Shown: positions 22,879 through 31,960 of the stretch, piece by piece | Layout: each line of letters opens with the position of its first letter | Position numbering within the stretch: the stretch's first letter is position 1 | Assembly: GCA_937880755.1 (NCBI GenBank) | Contig: CALGRX010000007.1 | Span: 1 to 46,811, forward strand | Length of the DNA stretch: 46,811 nt | Reading direction: 5' to 3' | DNA from: an uncultured Clostridia bacterium | Lineage (GTDB): Bacteria > Bacillota > Clostridia > Christensenellales > UBA3700 | Program-made: the position numbers and the translations under genes | The notes under the pieces: generated by a model | The model's database searches: none | Seen by the model: the letters and a program-made list of their open reading frames with translations, nothing else | What the model was told of the DNA's origin: nothing

Positions 22879-25047
22879 TTATTTTTTGTAATAATCGGTT
22901 TTGATAGCACGACGATTGGCTTTGAGGTCTTTCTTTACCTTTTCCATAGTGTCGGCGTACTCTTTGCACAAGTCAGGGAAGACGTCCGCTCTCTGATAGC
23001 TCTCGGAAGTATCGTCGGTTAGACACATAAACCAATTCTTTCTTGTCTTATCAAAGAACTCAGGGTTGTCGTTCTTGTATTGCTTGATATACTTCCAAGT
23101 CAGCGTCTCGTTGTCTTTGATAAAAGGTATCTCTGCATAATCTGCTTCGTTGCCCGTCTGTATCTTATGGTCGGTCGTCGTAGTATATCCCGACACGCTT
23201 TCCAGCACGTGGTCTTTAGTAACGGTATATTGTATAGCTTGCACGACCTCTCTCTTCATATGGAGGATAGGATTGTCTTGACCGTGGATAAATACCGTAC
23301 CGGTGGTATCCTCGAGCAAAGGCATCATAGATACGCCGTCGATTTCTCTATCCACGTCGCTTGGCAAATATAGCGCCTTAGCGGCGTTGTCGCCCACCTT
23401 GCCGGTAATTCCGCACGCCTCAACGATGGTTGGATACAAGTCTACGAGGGTAGCTATTTGTTCTACCGTCTTAGCCGTGCCTGCAGTACCGCTACTAAAT
23501 CTACCTTGGGTGTCGCCGTCCCATCTGATATAGAAAGGAAGCTTTTGACCTGCGTTGTAAGCGGAATACTTACCGCCTCTAAGCTCGTTGGTAGAGCCTT
23601 GCAATGCAGGACCGTTGTCGGAGGTAAACACGATGATTGTATCGTCCAACGCACCCTTGGTTTCGAGCATATCGAACAGCTTACCGAGGTATGCGTCAAA
23701 TTCCGTTACGCAGTCGGCGTAAATGCCCGCGCCGGTGCTACCTTGGTAATCGTAGCCTACGTATACCGGTGCGTGTGGCCATGGCGTAGCGTAGTATGCA
23801 AAGAACTGTTCTTCATTGTCGATTTTGTCTTCTATCCAACTAGAAATCTCACTATGTATAAGCGCCGTAGCGTTGCTTTGGTCGAGTTTCTCCGTTCCTT
23901 GAACGATTTTGTAGCTACCGTTAGTCTCTACCGAATGATAGAAAGGCGTCATATCGTTGACGTGGTGCGAACCGTAGAAGTAATCAAAGCCTTGGTTGGT
24001 TGGCAAATATTGACCGTAGTCACCAAGGTGCCACTTGCCGAAACAACCCGTAGCGTAGCCTGCTCTTTGGAAGGTCTCCGCCATAGTAACTTCGTCGCCG
24101 AGCATACCGTCTACGTTAGCACCGAGCTCAATGGAATTGAATACTCTAGTCGAAGCAAGAGGGGTAAAGGTGTTGACTGTCGGATACATAACGTTGTCGG
24201 CGTATCCTCTATACGGATATCTACCCGTCATGAGCGCAAATCTTGCAGGCGAGCAAACGCTGTAAGAAGAATAGAAGTTGTCAAAGTCAGTACCGTTGAG
24301 CGCAATGCTATCGATGTTAGGCGTCTCGAATGCAGGAGTCATACCCGCTTTGCGCGCGTTGTAACTGGTATCGCCGTAGCCGAGGTCATCCATAAGGATA
24401 ACGAGCACGTTAGGTCCGTTTTCTTTTTTGTTGACGTTGTCGAGGTATTCCTTTTCGCCCTTGCTCATATCGAATACTCTAGGATTAGATCTAAGATTGG
24501 TGGTAAACACGAATACCACGCTCATACCTACGAGAGCAACGGATACCGCGCTAGTGATAGCCGTCTTGAGCTTGCCGCTACATCTAGCCTTGTCCACGAT
24601 TAGATACATAGCGAGGAGCAACAAAAACGCCGGTCCGCAAATAATAATATTACCTGCAAGTCTGGTCCAGAAGTTGCCTTCGCCTTGCCACAACGGATTG
24701 TCTCCGCTGACAAATCCCGTATGACCGTTGTCAATCAAAGCTCCCCAACCTGCGTCGGCGCCGTTGAATATAAAGTAAGTGGCAATGCCAAAGCTTACCG
24801 CAACGTAACCCAACAGATACCATAGGTATAACTTTCTTTTGACAATTACGCCAATGCTTATAAGCACAGAGCTTGCAATCATATAGATTGCGCCAATGAG
24901 AACGATAATGTTAAGACCGATTATCCATTGCAATAGCATCAACACTGCGCCTATGCTAAACATAAGCAAAGGCATAACTTTTTTTGCCTTGTCGATTTCT
25001 ACCGCACGATAGGTCTTTTGCTCGATATTATCCATATTCTCTTGCAT
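22879..25047 (-). CDS. membrane-anchored formylglycine-type sulfatase
   Basis: A 722-residue protein from the ATG at 25047 (AGGAGG five bases upstream; a TTG at 25065 is unlikely). Five hydrophobic segments (about 26-44, 47-69, 76-94, 131-151, 164-183) precede an alkaline-phosphatase-superfamily domain (about 212-690). ILMDDLGYGD supplies metal ligands; the sulfatase signature CSPARFALMTGR has C265 as formylglycine precursor; GKWHLGDYG and FTSDNGP follow. The catalytic domain resembles arylsulfatases, while the topology is that of LTA synthase-type enzymes. Cys rather than Thr and the adjacent anSME argue for a true sulfatase acting on sulfated glycans or lipids outside. Substrate unknown. 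Confidence 0.9.
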   Translation of the reverse strand: MQENMDNIEQKTYRAVEIDKAKKVMPLLMFSIGAVLMLLQWIIGLNIIVLIGAIYMIASSVLISIGVIVKRKLYLWYLLGYVAVSFGIATYFIFNGADAGWGALIDNGHTGFVSGDNPLWQGEGNFWTRLAGNIIICGPAFLLLLAMYLIVDKARCSGKLKTAITSAVSVALVGMSVVFVFTTNLRSNPRVFDMSKGEKEYLDNVNKKENGPNVLVILMDDLGYGDTSYNARKAGMTPAFETPNIDSIALNGTDFDNFYSSYSVCSPARFALMTGRYPYRGYADNVMYPTVNTFTPLASTRVFNSIELGANVDGMLGDEVTMAETFQRAGYATGCFGKWHLGDYGQYLPTNQGFDYFYGSHHVNDMTPFYHSVETNGSYKIVQGTEKLDQSNATALIHSEISSWIEDKIDNEEQFFAYYATPWPHAPVYVGYDYQGSTGAGIYADCVTEFDAYLGKLFDMLETKGALDDTIIVFTSDNGPALQGSTNELRGGKYSAYNAGQKLPFYIRWDGDTQGRFSSGTAGTAKTVEQIATLVDLYPTIVEACGITGKVGDNAAKALYLPSDVDREIDGVSMMPLLEDTTGTVFIHGQDNPILHMKREVVQAIQYTVTKDHVLESVSGYTTTTDHKIQTGNEADYAEIPFIKDNETLTWKYIKQYKNDNPEFFDKTRKNWFMCLTDDTSESYQRADVFPDLCKEYADTMEKVKKDLKANRRAIKTDYYKK

Positions 25048-25082
25048 AATTCCCTCCTGCAACAATAGTTTTGATATTGATA

Positions 25083-25111
25083 ATTATATCATATCATATA
25101 CCAAAAATCAA
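25083..25111 (-). promoter_or_regulatory. promoter of the sulfatase gene
   Basis: TTGATT (25106-25111), 17 bp, TATAAT (25083-25088) on the minus strand, back to back with the promoter of the O-antigen-ligase-like gene. Confidence 0.75.
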
Positions 25112-25145
25112 CGCCGAATTATTATATAATAGTAAATAATAAGGC

Positions 25146-25174
25146 TTTACACGCTCATATATTTATGTTATAAT
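25146..25174 (+). promoter_or_regulatory. promoter of the O-antigen-ligase-like gene
   Basis: TTTACA (25146-25151), 17 bp, TATAAT (25169-25174) with the extended -10 TG one base upstream. Confidence 0.75.
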
Positions 25175-25197
25175 CAACTCAAAGGTACATACTAATT

Positions 25198-26649
25198 ATG
25201 GGACAAAGCAAGCTAAGAACTTCAATCGACGCAACGGCGTCCACAATGGAACAAGGCTTTTATAGCAATATATATTTGATACTGATTGTCGCGGTATCGG
25301 CGTTCGGTTTTATTATGGAGTCGGCGTACGATTTCAAGAGCGGTACCGCTCTTTTTGCTATGGGCACGCTCATCGTTCTTATGTCGGCGTCCCTCTTGTT
25401 TTGCAAAGACGCCACTCCGTCTTTCGTCACGTTTTGCTTTATTTGTATGATGCCGCTCGGCTTTTACGGCGCGCATATGGAAGACTTCTTTCATATGTGG
25501 TGGGTGGGGATATTCCTCGTTCCTTCCTTTATTTTGCATATGATACTCTATCCCGCCGACAAGGTCAAAGCCGACGCGATGTTTTGGGCAATCGCGCTGT
25601 ACGCCGTAGCCTTGCTATTGGGCGGCGTAGGTTATATTTCTATTCAAGATTATCTCAAAATTCCCGCTCTCTACTACGTAATTTTGCTAGGACCGGGCAT
25701 GTTGTGTTTTTACATATTCTACCAAGCCTACGTCACTCGCGACGCTTCTACCAACGTAGATTATTTTGCAAGGGCAATGGTGGCTTTGGGCGTCACGATA
25801 CTGCTCATTTGGGTATCTCAATACTACGTAGACTTCAAGGCGGGCAAGGATATCGGCATCTTCTTCCCTTATCGCCAGTTCAAGAACAATCTCGGCAACT
25901 ACACCTTGCTCACTATGCCGTTTGCTTTCTATTTGGCTACCAAAAGAAAGGGGCTCAATTCCGCAATATTATTCTTACTTGGCGTGTTACAATACTGTGC
26001 GTTGGTTCTATCGGCTTGTCGCGGCGGCACCGTGATGGCTACCGTATTGATGCCTTTTATCGTAATATATTCGCTCGTAGTATCGTCTCGTAACAATCGC
26101 AAGATATTCGTATCTCAACTCGTCGTGGTCGTAGCGTTTGCGGTATTGTTGACGGCGCTCAACTCCGAAGCGGTGCTCAACAAACTCGCCTCGCTTATCG
26201 CGGGCGGCACGTCGGGCAGAAAGGGTTTGTACGCCGAAGCCATTCGCAACTTCAAGGCGCACCCGCTCAACGGCGTAGGCATTGGCTATATCAGTCCCGA
26301 TCCTTACAAACCTCAAAAAGAAATGACGATGTATTGGTATCATTCGACATTTTTCCAAGTCATTGCCTCCATGGGAATTATCGGGCTGGTTAGTTGGTTA
26401 TATATGACGATAGTACGCTTGGGAGTCCTCGCCAAAAAGGATAAATTCAATATATTTATGTTCTTTGCCTTCTTAGGTTTCGAGGGCTATTCGATGATCA
26501 ACACGGGCGACTTTGCGCCGTTGCCTTTCGTCACGATGCTTACCTTTATGTTCGTGTTGTGTTCCAAGCACAATTCGGTTTGCAACCCACAGTCGTTGCT
26601 AAGTCGCAAAAGTAGCAAGAGACGCTTGCAACCTAACGTGCAATCCTAA
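25198..26649 (+). CDS. O-antigen ligase/polymerase-family membrane protein (Wzy_C-like)
   Basis: A 483-residue polytopic protein with about eleven or twelve TM segments. The large extracytoplasmic loop between about 345 and 390 contains GRKGLYAEAIRNFKAHPLNGVGIGYISP, the R...A...F..HP..GVG.G pattern of the O-antigen ligase/polymerase (Wzy_C) family, followed by YWYHSTFFQVIASMGIIGL with the conserved His. In Gram-positives such proteins polymerise or attach cell-wall or exopolysaccharide chains from lipid carriers. No glycosyltransferase cluster is adjacent, so its glycan is unknown; a Wzz-like gene is 3 kb downstream. The ribosome binding site AAAGG is weak and rather far. Confidence 0.82.
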   Translation: MGQSKLRTSIDATASTMEQGFYSNIYLILIVAVSAFGFIMESAYDFKSGTALFAMGTLIVLMSASLLFCKDATPSFVTFCFICMMPLGFYGAHMEDFFHMWWVGIFLVPSFILHMILYPADKVKADAMFWAIALYAVALLLGGVGYISIQDYLKIPALYYVILLGPGMLCFYIFYQAYVTRDASTNVDYFARAMVALGVTILLIWVSQYYVDFKAGKDIGIFFPYRQFKNNLGNYTLLTMPFAFYLATKRKGLNSAILFLLGVLQYCALVLSACRGGTVMATVLMPFIVIYSLVVSSRNNRKIFVSQLVVVVAFAVLLTALNSEAVLNKLASLIAGGTSGRKGLYAEAIRNFKAHPLNGVGIGYISPDPYKPQKEMTMYWYHSTFFQVIASMGIIGLVSWLYMTIVRLGVLAKKDKFNIFMFFAFLGFEGYSMINTGDFAPLPFVTMLTFMFVLCSKHNSVCNPQSLLSRKSSKRRLQPNVQS

Positions 26650-26685
26650 AATATCGAACAAGCGAAGGACTTATTATTTGCAAGC

Positions 26686-26712
26686 AAAAACGCACGATTG
26701 TCGTGCGTTTTA
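26686..26712. terminator. bidirectional terminator between convergent genes
   Basis: CGCACGA/TCGTGCG with a three-base loop, A5 before and a T-run after. It serves the ligase-like gene (plus) and the exonuclease gene (minus), whose stop lies within it. Confidence 0.85.
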
Positions 26713-27684
26713 TTCTTCGTCAACTATCGATTCGAGTGCTTTATCGTCGAGTTTTAGCAGTTTGAGTAGCCCTCCAATATCCAAGACCTTGAGTTTGCTC
26801 TCCTCTTGCGCAAGGATTTTTTTGACGTTCTTGCTTCTGTCGCATTCCTCCTCACCCTTCAAGAAGTAGTCGCTTTTGCCTACTTTGGTACAATAAAAGC
26901 CTCCCCTAAGTCTTATCTCTTGCACCAAAAATTTGGCTTTTGCAAAATGCGTCTCTTCAAAATCTTTGCTTAGACAAAAATATTTTTCTTTAACTAGTGG
27001 ATTTTTGGGAAGTCTGCGGTCAATTTTGATTTTTCTTGCAATATCCAACAGCTTTTTAGAATTGCTTATCACCGAAAAGTTATTGACTACGCTTCCGTCG
27101 TCTTTGACGGTATAAAAAGCCGTCGGCAACTTGGCGAATATTCCTTGCACGTCGACGTTGCACTCCTCGCAAAGAGCCTTCATCACCGACATAGTAAGGT
27201 ATGCGTCGTAGTCGCTTCTATGTAGGTCCGTCACTTCGATACCGTACTTTTCGCACAATTTACTCAGCGAGCTTTCGTTTTTTTCTTTGTGTAACAACTT
27301 GTACAACACTTGAGTATCGTAAGCGTTATAACCAAAGGCAGGCTTGCCGTAACGCTTGCATTCCGACAAAATAAAGTGTATGTCGTTGATGACCGAGTGT
27401 CCAAAGACGATTTGATCGGGGTAGGTCAACAAATTTTTGATAGTAGGATAATAATAATCAAAATCAGGGGAAGCCGTAAACATCTCTAGAGGATAGCTGA
27501 GTTCTATATCTTCACCCTCTTTGCGACGGTTCTTTAGATGAAATTTGGTCTTAGGATTGATAAGTATATCCTTTTGTTCCAATATCTCAAAGTTATCGTT
27601 AGTAATAACGTATCCAAAACTGCAAATCTTGCCGTATCCGTTAAAACAGTTGGCGCATTCTATGTCAAAAAATAAATATCTCAC
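26710..27684 (-). CDS. DEDDh 3'-5' exonuclease (DnaQ/PolC-epsilon-like)
   Basis: 324 residues from a GTG at 27684 with AAGGAAGG upstream. A longer frame from an ATG at 27732 overlaps the -10 box and is rejected. The RNase T/DnaQ fold is clear: FFDIECAN (Asp7, Glu9; Exo I), FGHSVINDIHFI (Exo II) and HRSDYDAY (Exo III with His and Asp). The rest (about 190-324) is a basic extension with a BRCT- or ZnF-free, Lys-rich makeup, role unknown. Probably an accessory nuclease in repair or RNA turnover. It is monocistronic with its own good promoter. Confidence 0.87.
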   Translation of the reverse strand: MRYLFFDIECANCFNGYGKICSFGYVITNDNFEILEQKDILINPKTKFHLKNRRKEGEDIELSYPLEMFTASPDFDYYYPTIKNLLTYPDQIVFGHSVINDIHFILSECKRYGKPAFGYNAYDTQVLYKLLHKEKNESSLSKLCEKYGIEVTDLHRSDYDAYLTMSVMKALCEECNVDVQGIFAKLPTAFYTVKDDGSVVNNFSVISNSKKLLDIARKIKIDRRLPKNPLVKEKYFCLSKDFEETHFAKAKFLVQEIRLRGGFYCTKVGKSDYFLKGEEECDRSKNVKKILAQEESKLKVLDIGGLLKLLKLDDKALESIVDEE

Positions 27685-27710
27685 GGCTACCTTCCTTATG
27701 TTCTGCCACA

Positions 27711-27739
27711 AGTATATACTTTTTTGACGCATTTTTCAA
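27711..27739 (-). promoter_or_regulatory. promoter of the exonuclease gene
   Basis: TTGAAA (27734-27739), 17 bp, TATACT (27711-27716); start near 27704, so translation must begin at the GTG at 27684. Confidence 0.75.
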
Positions 27740-27751
27740 GTGTAAAACTGC

Positions 27752-28843
27752 TTATTCTACATAAATTTTCTCAATTCTTCTTCCCAACCCGCTGAGTAAC
27801 TCGTACACACTCGTGTCGCCCATACTTGCAAGCTGTGTCAAATCCACCTTATCGCCCCACATTTGAGCCTCATCCCCCACCTCAACGTGAGCAACGCCAC
27901 TCACGTCAACGATACAAGTATCCATACAAATCCTACCCACCACCGGTGCGAAAGCTCCGTTGATATAAACTACGCCTTTGCCCGACAAAGTTAGCGGATA
28001 ACCGTCGGCATAGCCTATCGCTAGCGTTGCCAGCGTACTATCTTTGGTTGTGACCCATGCTCCGTCATAGCCCACAGTGCACCCCGCGCTCACTTTACGC
28101 ACCGAGATTATCTTAGCGTACAAATTCATAGCAGGCTTTAGCTCTCCACTATTCCTCTCGCCGTAGCCGTAAGTTCCAAGCCCTATTCTTACGGCGTTGC
28201 CCCAATTATTGCTATCGTTTAGCGCGTCGTCGGTCGCGGAAAGGTGCAGTATTCCCGTATCAATGCCCCTACGTATTAGACTTTGAGTCCATTGCATCAG
28301 TCTTTGTTTTTGCACACACGTATCGAGTTTTTTCCCTTTTAGCGTAGTGTTGAGATGCGAAAATATCCCGTAAATTTTCACACCGTTCGTATTTGTAACA
28401 CACTCAACGACCTTAGTTGAACTCTCGCCTATTTCGACACCTAGCCTGTGCATATTGCTATCGACGGCAACGTTGATTTTTGCCACCACACCCATTGTCG
28501 TTGCAACTCTGCTTATACGCTCAATTGTCCCACAATTTTCTACAGTCAATATCAGTCCGTGCGCCAACGCCCTCTTGATACTATCTGTCTCGAGTATAGG
28601 TTGCAACACCAATATATCTTTGTCGATTTCAGCCTCTGCTAGTTCCACGCCCTCATCGCAAGTAGCCACGCATAGAGCGCACGCCTCGCCTTTAACGGCT
28701 TTACTCACCGTGGCGGCACCGTGGCCGTAGGCATCGGCTTTGACTACTATCATCAAATTGTCAACTTTAGCCATTCTTTTTATTGCCTTGACGTTGCTTG
28801 CAATATGCGACAAGTTGATGCTCGCCCAACACCTATCTTTCAT
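27752..28843 (-). CDS. alr: alanine racemase
   Basis: Interconverts L- and D-alanine for peptidoglycan. The 363-residue fold-type III PLP enzyme has the Schiff-base Lys35 in VVKADAYGHGA, HLNT (PLP-binding barrel strand), RIGLGTYGYG near residue 215 (Arg that contacts the pyridine N), and the second catalytic base Tyr in TVGYDGAW, then IGYADGYP and GRICMDTCIVD. Length and order are normal. It overlaps the upstream aminotransferase gene by 11 bp, so the two are co-translated. Contains one copy of the dispersed palindrome (28306-28332) coding KKLDTCVQK. Confidence 0.96.
   Translation of the reverse strand: MKDRCWASINLSHIASNVKAIKRMAKVDNLMIVVKADAYGHGAATVSKAVKGEACALCVATCDEGVELAEAEIDKDILVLQPILETDSIKRALAHGLILTVENCGTIERISRVATTMGVVAKINVAVDSNMHRLGVEIGESSTKVVECVTNTNGVKIYGIFSHLNTTLKGKKLDTCVQKQRLMQWTQSLIRRGIDTGILHLSATDDALNDSNNWGNAVRIGLGTYGYGERNSGELKPAMNLYAKIISVRKVSAGCTVGYDGAWVTTKDSTLATLAIGYADGYPLTLSGKGVVYINGAFAPVVGRICMDTCIVDVSGVAHVEVGDEAQMWGDKVDLTQLASMGDTSVYELLSGLGRRIEKIYVE
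28306..28332. repeat. dispersed palindromic element, copy 7 (inside alr)
   Basis: ACACGTATCGAG (28316-28327) between T-tracts. Along the gene it reads AAAAAACTCGATACGTGT then GTGCAAAAA, in a reading frame different from the copy in argD. Confidence 0.65.
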
Positions 28844-29669
28844 ATCTTATCACCTTAGCAATTTGCTGTTGGATATATTCTACAATTTCCGTCGCCCTAC
28901 CGCCTACCTTCATTCCGTCAAGGCTAACTACCCTCATACAAGGCGCGCCGGAGCTGCACACTATCACCTCGTCGGCTTCGTACAATTCCGCTAATCCAAA
29001 GTCGGTCTCTTGCACGCACAGCCCCATTTCTTTGCCAATAATAGCAATCTTTTCTCTACTCACACCTCTCAGACAATATTGGTCGCATATCGGGAATATC
29101 AATCTCCCGCCCTTAATCAACCCGATACTGCTGTGGCTGCACTCCTTGACTATTCCGTCCCTTATCAGTACGCACTCGTCTACGTTGCAATCGGCGGCAT
29201 ATTTGCTTGCCAACACGTTGGCAAGCAAATTGAGCGACTTGACGTTGCAATAGCCGTGTCTTTCGTCGGGCATACTGACCAACTTGTAAGGCAAGCTCAT
29301 ATCTTTGACTCTTTGTCCCCGTATCATAATCCACAGATTGGGGCTCATATCGTTGCAATATTCGTGTCTTCGCAGTCCGCATCCTCTAGATATTTGCACG
29401 TAAATTTGTTGGTCGGGGCTATCTAGCATTTGCACCAATTTTTCTATAATCTGTTTGAGCTGCGTTTTGTCAAAGTTTGGTTTGATATCAACGATTTTGC
29501 ACCCTTCCCACAGCCTATCCAAATGCTCGTCCAAGCAATATACTTTACGCCCAAATGCGTAAGCTACCTCGTACAATCCGTCGGCAAAATAGCAAGCTCT
29601 ATCCAACATAGGCACTTGCATATTTTCCAGTTCGCCAATTTTACCGTTATAATAACCGATATCTTTCAT
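28833..29669 (-). CDS. dat: D-amino-acid aminotransferase (class IV)
   Basis: A 278-residue fold-type IV PLP aminotransferase. Lys144 in NVKSLNLLANVLA is the Schiff base; RGCGLRRH around 97-102 matches the Arg/His carboxylate trap of D-alanine transaminase; GLYEVAYAFG (31-40) is the family's N-terminal segment, and GVSREKI binds the cofactor phosphate. With alr it would link D-alanine and D-glutamate pools for the cell wall. Branched-chain aminotransferase is the alternative, but is usually longer and lacks RxxH. Start follows GGTGATTGT; a TATAAT lies 17 bases before the ATG. Confidence 0.87.
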   Translation of the reverse strand: MKDIGYYNGKIGELENMQVPMLDRACYFADGLYEVAYAFGRKVYCLDEHLDRLWEGCKIVDIKPNFDKTQLKQIIEKLVQMLDSPDQQIYVQISRGCGLRRHEYCNDMSPNLWIMIRGQRVKDMSLPYKLVSMPDERHGYCNVKSLNLLANVLASKYAADCNVDECVLIRDGIVKECSHSSIGLIKGGRLIFPICDQYCLRGVSREKIAIIGKEMGLCVQETDFGLAELYEADEVIVCSSGAPCMRVVSLDGMKVGGRATEIVEYIQQQIAKVIRYER

Positions 29670-29800
29670 ACAATCACCACAATATTATATGGTGGCATTT
29701 TAATTGATATGAGAGTCTAGCTTACACGCTCTAGCTACTACCGTTCAAAAAAACGTTAATAAAATTCTAGTCCTACTACTCTTTATTTGCCCGTATTATC

Positions 29801-29831
29801 AAAAAAATTCGCTCCCCTATTTTGGGGAGCG
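29801..29831 (-). terminator. terminator of the Wzz-like gene
   Basis: CGCTCCCC/GGGGAGCG with a six-base loop, followed by AATTTTTTT on the minus strand. Between it and dat (29670-29800) there is AT-rich sequence with a direct repeat of TCTAGCT but no gene. Confidence 0.9.
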
Positions 29832-29848
29832 TGTGTTGGTTTTTATAT

Positions 29849-31216
29849 TTATTCTACTTTATCCACAACTTTGGTAGAACTAGCGGTTGCTTTCTTTTTT
29901 AATTTTACGTCAGTTACAATCAAAGCTATTACAAAAGCTACTATTACCGCAGCCACGTCGGCGATGATGATAGTTTTAACGCCCAATCCTTCTATGGAAA
30001 TTGCTTTTGCGGATTGCAACTTAACTACCGCATTTTTAAGGTTTTCCACGTCGTTGTATTCGGCGATAGCGTCGTTGAGTTTTTTGTTGGTGTTTTCCAA
30101 TTCGCTAGCAATATTAGCAACCATATTCTCAGCATTTGCAATCATACTTGCCTTTTGCTCGTCGGTAGAGGTAGAAAAGACGGACGTAGGACCGTAGCCG
30201 AGTTGCATCTCTTCCACGATACTCAATCTCTTGCTTGCGGCGGCTTTTTGTGCTTCCAAGTCAAGGAGTTGGTTGACGAGGGCTACGTAATTGGTGTCGT
30301 CGTAAATCAAAGTTCCGTCTTGGCTGACCTTGATGTTGCCGAGTCCGTTGGCGAGTTTGTCAAGACTGGTGGTAGCGGAAGCGATCATACTCGTCAAAGA
30401 GTCGATTTCGCTCTGTTTTTCGTTCTTGATTTGTTTGAGATATGCCACCTCACTCGAGGTCGTACTTTGGCTCGACTCAACGCCCGTTTCGGTAGCGTAG
30501 GCTTTGAGAGCAATCAACTTAGTCTCGTTGGCTTTGAGTTCCGATACTATATCGGCAAAGGTCATTTTAGATTCGGTTGCCCTAAAGGTAGGATTGATTT
30601 TTTCCAAAGATTCCGCCACGCTGATTGCGCCAAGCATATTATTTTCCAAAGTATCTATAGCTTGAATAAAATTGTATTTCTTGACGGTATCGACGCTTAC
30701 CGATTGAGCGTAATTCTCATAATTGTATTTGCTCTTATAGTTTTTGATAAATACGTCGCACACGTTGTCGAGCAACTCTTGCATTTTGACTTTGCTTAGT
30801 CCGAAATCGTTGTTACCCGCAAGCGTCACGGTAAAAGAAAACGAGTTAAGCGTTGAACTCGTCGAGTCAGTATCAAAATCTGCAGTAACAGATAAATCCG
30901 CAATGACTTTCGGCAACAATTTGATTCGTTGTTCTTCGCTCAAGCCTATATTCTCGAGGGCTTGATTGACCACGTAGGTGGATTTTATCTCTCCGCTCGG
31001 GTCGAATTTGGTATTCCAAGGCGACATACCCGCGTTGGCGTATTCGTTGGCAAACATAATTCTCGCTTTGTAACTGCTACCCTTAGTTGCCACCGCAACA
31101 GCGCCCAACACTGCCGTCAAAACTATCACGGTAACTATAGAATAAACGACTATTCTCACACCTGCTTTTTTAATTTTTAGCCATATAGACTTAAAAGATA
31201 TCTCATTGTTTTCCAT
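29849..31216 (-). CDS. Wzz/chain-length-determinant-like membrane protein
   Basis: A 455-residue protein with TM helices near both ends (about 20-44 and 414-436), short cytosolic tails, and a large extracytoplasmic domain with long helical, coiled-coil-prone stretches (about 180-300 and 320-410). This is the polysaccharide co-polymerase layout. The N-terminal extracellular part (SYKARIMFANEYANAGMSPWNTKFDPSGEIKSTYVVNQAL) fits the Wzz alpha/beta base. There is no tyrosine kinase domain or partner. It may work with the O-antigen-ligase-like protein 3 kb away. Its GGAGG lies about 13 bases before the ATG, longer than usual. Confidence 0.68.
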   Translation of the reverse strand: MENNEISFKSIWLKIKKAGVRIVVYSIVTVIVLTAVLGAVAVATKGSSYKARIMFANEYANAGMSPWNTKFDPSGEIKSTYVVNQALENIGLSEEQRIKLLPKVIADLSVTADFDTDSTSSTLNSFSFTVTLAGNNDFGLSKVKMQELLDNVCDVFIKNYKSKYNYENYAQSVSVDTVKKYNFIQAIDTLENNMLGAISVAESLEKINPTFRATESKMTFADIVSELKANETKLIALKAYATETGVESSQSTTSSEVAYLKQIKNEKQSEIDSLTSMIASATTSLDKLANGLGNIKVSQDGTLIYDDTNYVALVNQLLDLEAQKAAASKRLSIVEEMQLGYGPTSVFSTSTDEQKASMIANAENMVANIASELENTNKKLNDAIAEYNDVENLKNAVVKLQSAKAISIEGLGVKTIIIADVAAVIVAFVIALIVTDVKLKKKATASSTKVVDKVE

Positions 31217-31272
31217 TGATTATTCTATTCCTCCGCATTTTTACGCTGCAAACAAAATATATATGCAACTTA

Positions 31273-31301
31273 AATATAACACAAATATATTATTATGTCA
31301 A
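31273..31301 (-). promoter_or_regulatory. promoter of the Wzz-like gene
   Basis: TTGACA (31296-31301), 17 bp, TATATT (31273-31278). Confidence 0.75.
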
Positions 31302-31330
31302 AATATTTTTCCAATTGTTATGACGGACGG

Positions 31331-31960
31331 TCAAATAATATCTTCGTCACAATTATGACCACGCTTCGAATATTCACAGCCACAATAATTTTGTCTATAA
31401 AATCCCATCCGAGCACTGATCTCGCAAGACCTCTTGTATCCGTCTTTTTTCTTAAAATCGTTAGGCAAATGCTTTACGCCGTATTTTGCCTCGCAAGCCT
31501 TGCCAATCTCATTGAGCTTTTTGCTGTCCTTGTGAGGCGACACCGATAAGGTGGACGCAAAATAATCGTATCCTTCTCTCTTGGCAACTCGGGCGGTATA
31601 GGACAATCTCAGTGCGTAGCACGCCATACATCTTTCGCCGCCTTCGGGGCAGTTTTCTCTACCCTCGGCTATTTTTTCAAAATCGGCTTTTTGGTGACCT
31701 GTATCGAGAAATTTGACTTTTCCATCCCAACTTTGAACCAATCTCTGCACCTCGCTCTTCCTCAGCTCGTACTCCTTAATATCGGTTATGTTGGGATTGT
31801 AAAACAATAGCGTTATCTCAAAGGCTTCCACCAATCTTTCTAGGCACACACCGGCGCAAGGCGCACAACAAATATGCAACAAAAGCCGAGGCCTTATCCC
31901 CCGCTTTTCGTTGTCTTGTATGATATCGCACGTTTGCTGATAATAGTTGTGTTGCATCAA
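31331..31960 (-). CDS. queH: epoxyqueuosine reductase QueH
   Basis: Reduces epoxyqueuosine to queuosine in tRNA wobble position 34, the cobalamin-independent alternative to QueG. The 209-residue protein has the hallmark LLLHICCAPC (vicinal Cys31-Cys32 and Cys35), GGERCMACYALRL (further cluster cysteines), YFASTLSVSPHKD, and C-terminal NYCGCEYS. Length and motif order match QueH. Its ATG overlaps the stop of the degenerate iron-ADH gene, so it is translated from the same mRNA as that unrelated gene pair. The queuosine-precursor transporter gene lies 3.3 kb away. Confidence 0.93.
   Translation of the reverse strand: MMQHNYYQQTCDIIQDNEKRGIRPRLLLHICCAPCAGVCLERLVEAFEITLLFYNPNITDIKEYELRKSEVQRLVQSWDGKVKFLDTGHQKADFEKIAEGRENCPEGGERCMACYALRLSYTARVAKREGYDYFASTLSVSPHKDSKKLNEIGKACEAKYGVKHLPNDFKKKDGYKRSCEISARMGFYRQNYCGCEYSKRGHNCDEDII

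Noticed and set aside
27685..27732. ATG start extending the exonuclease by 16 residues
   Set aside because: It overlaps the -10 box of a TTGAAA-17-TATACT promoter; the GTG at 27684 has AAGGAAGG.
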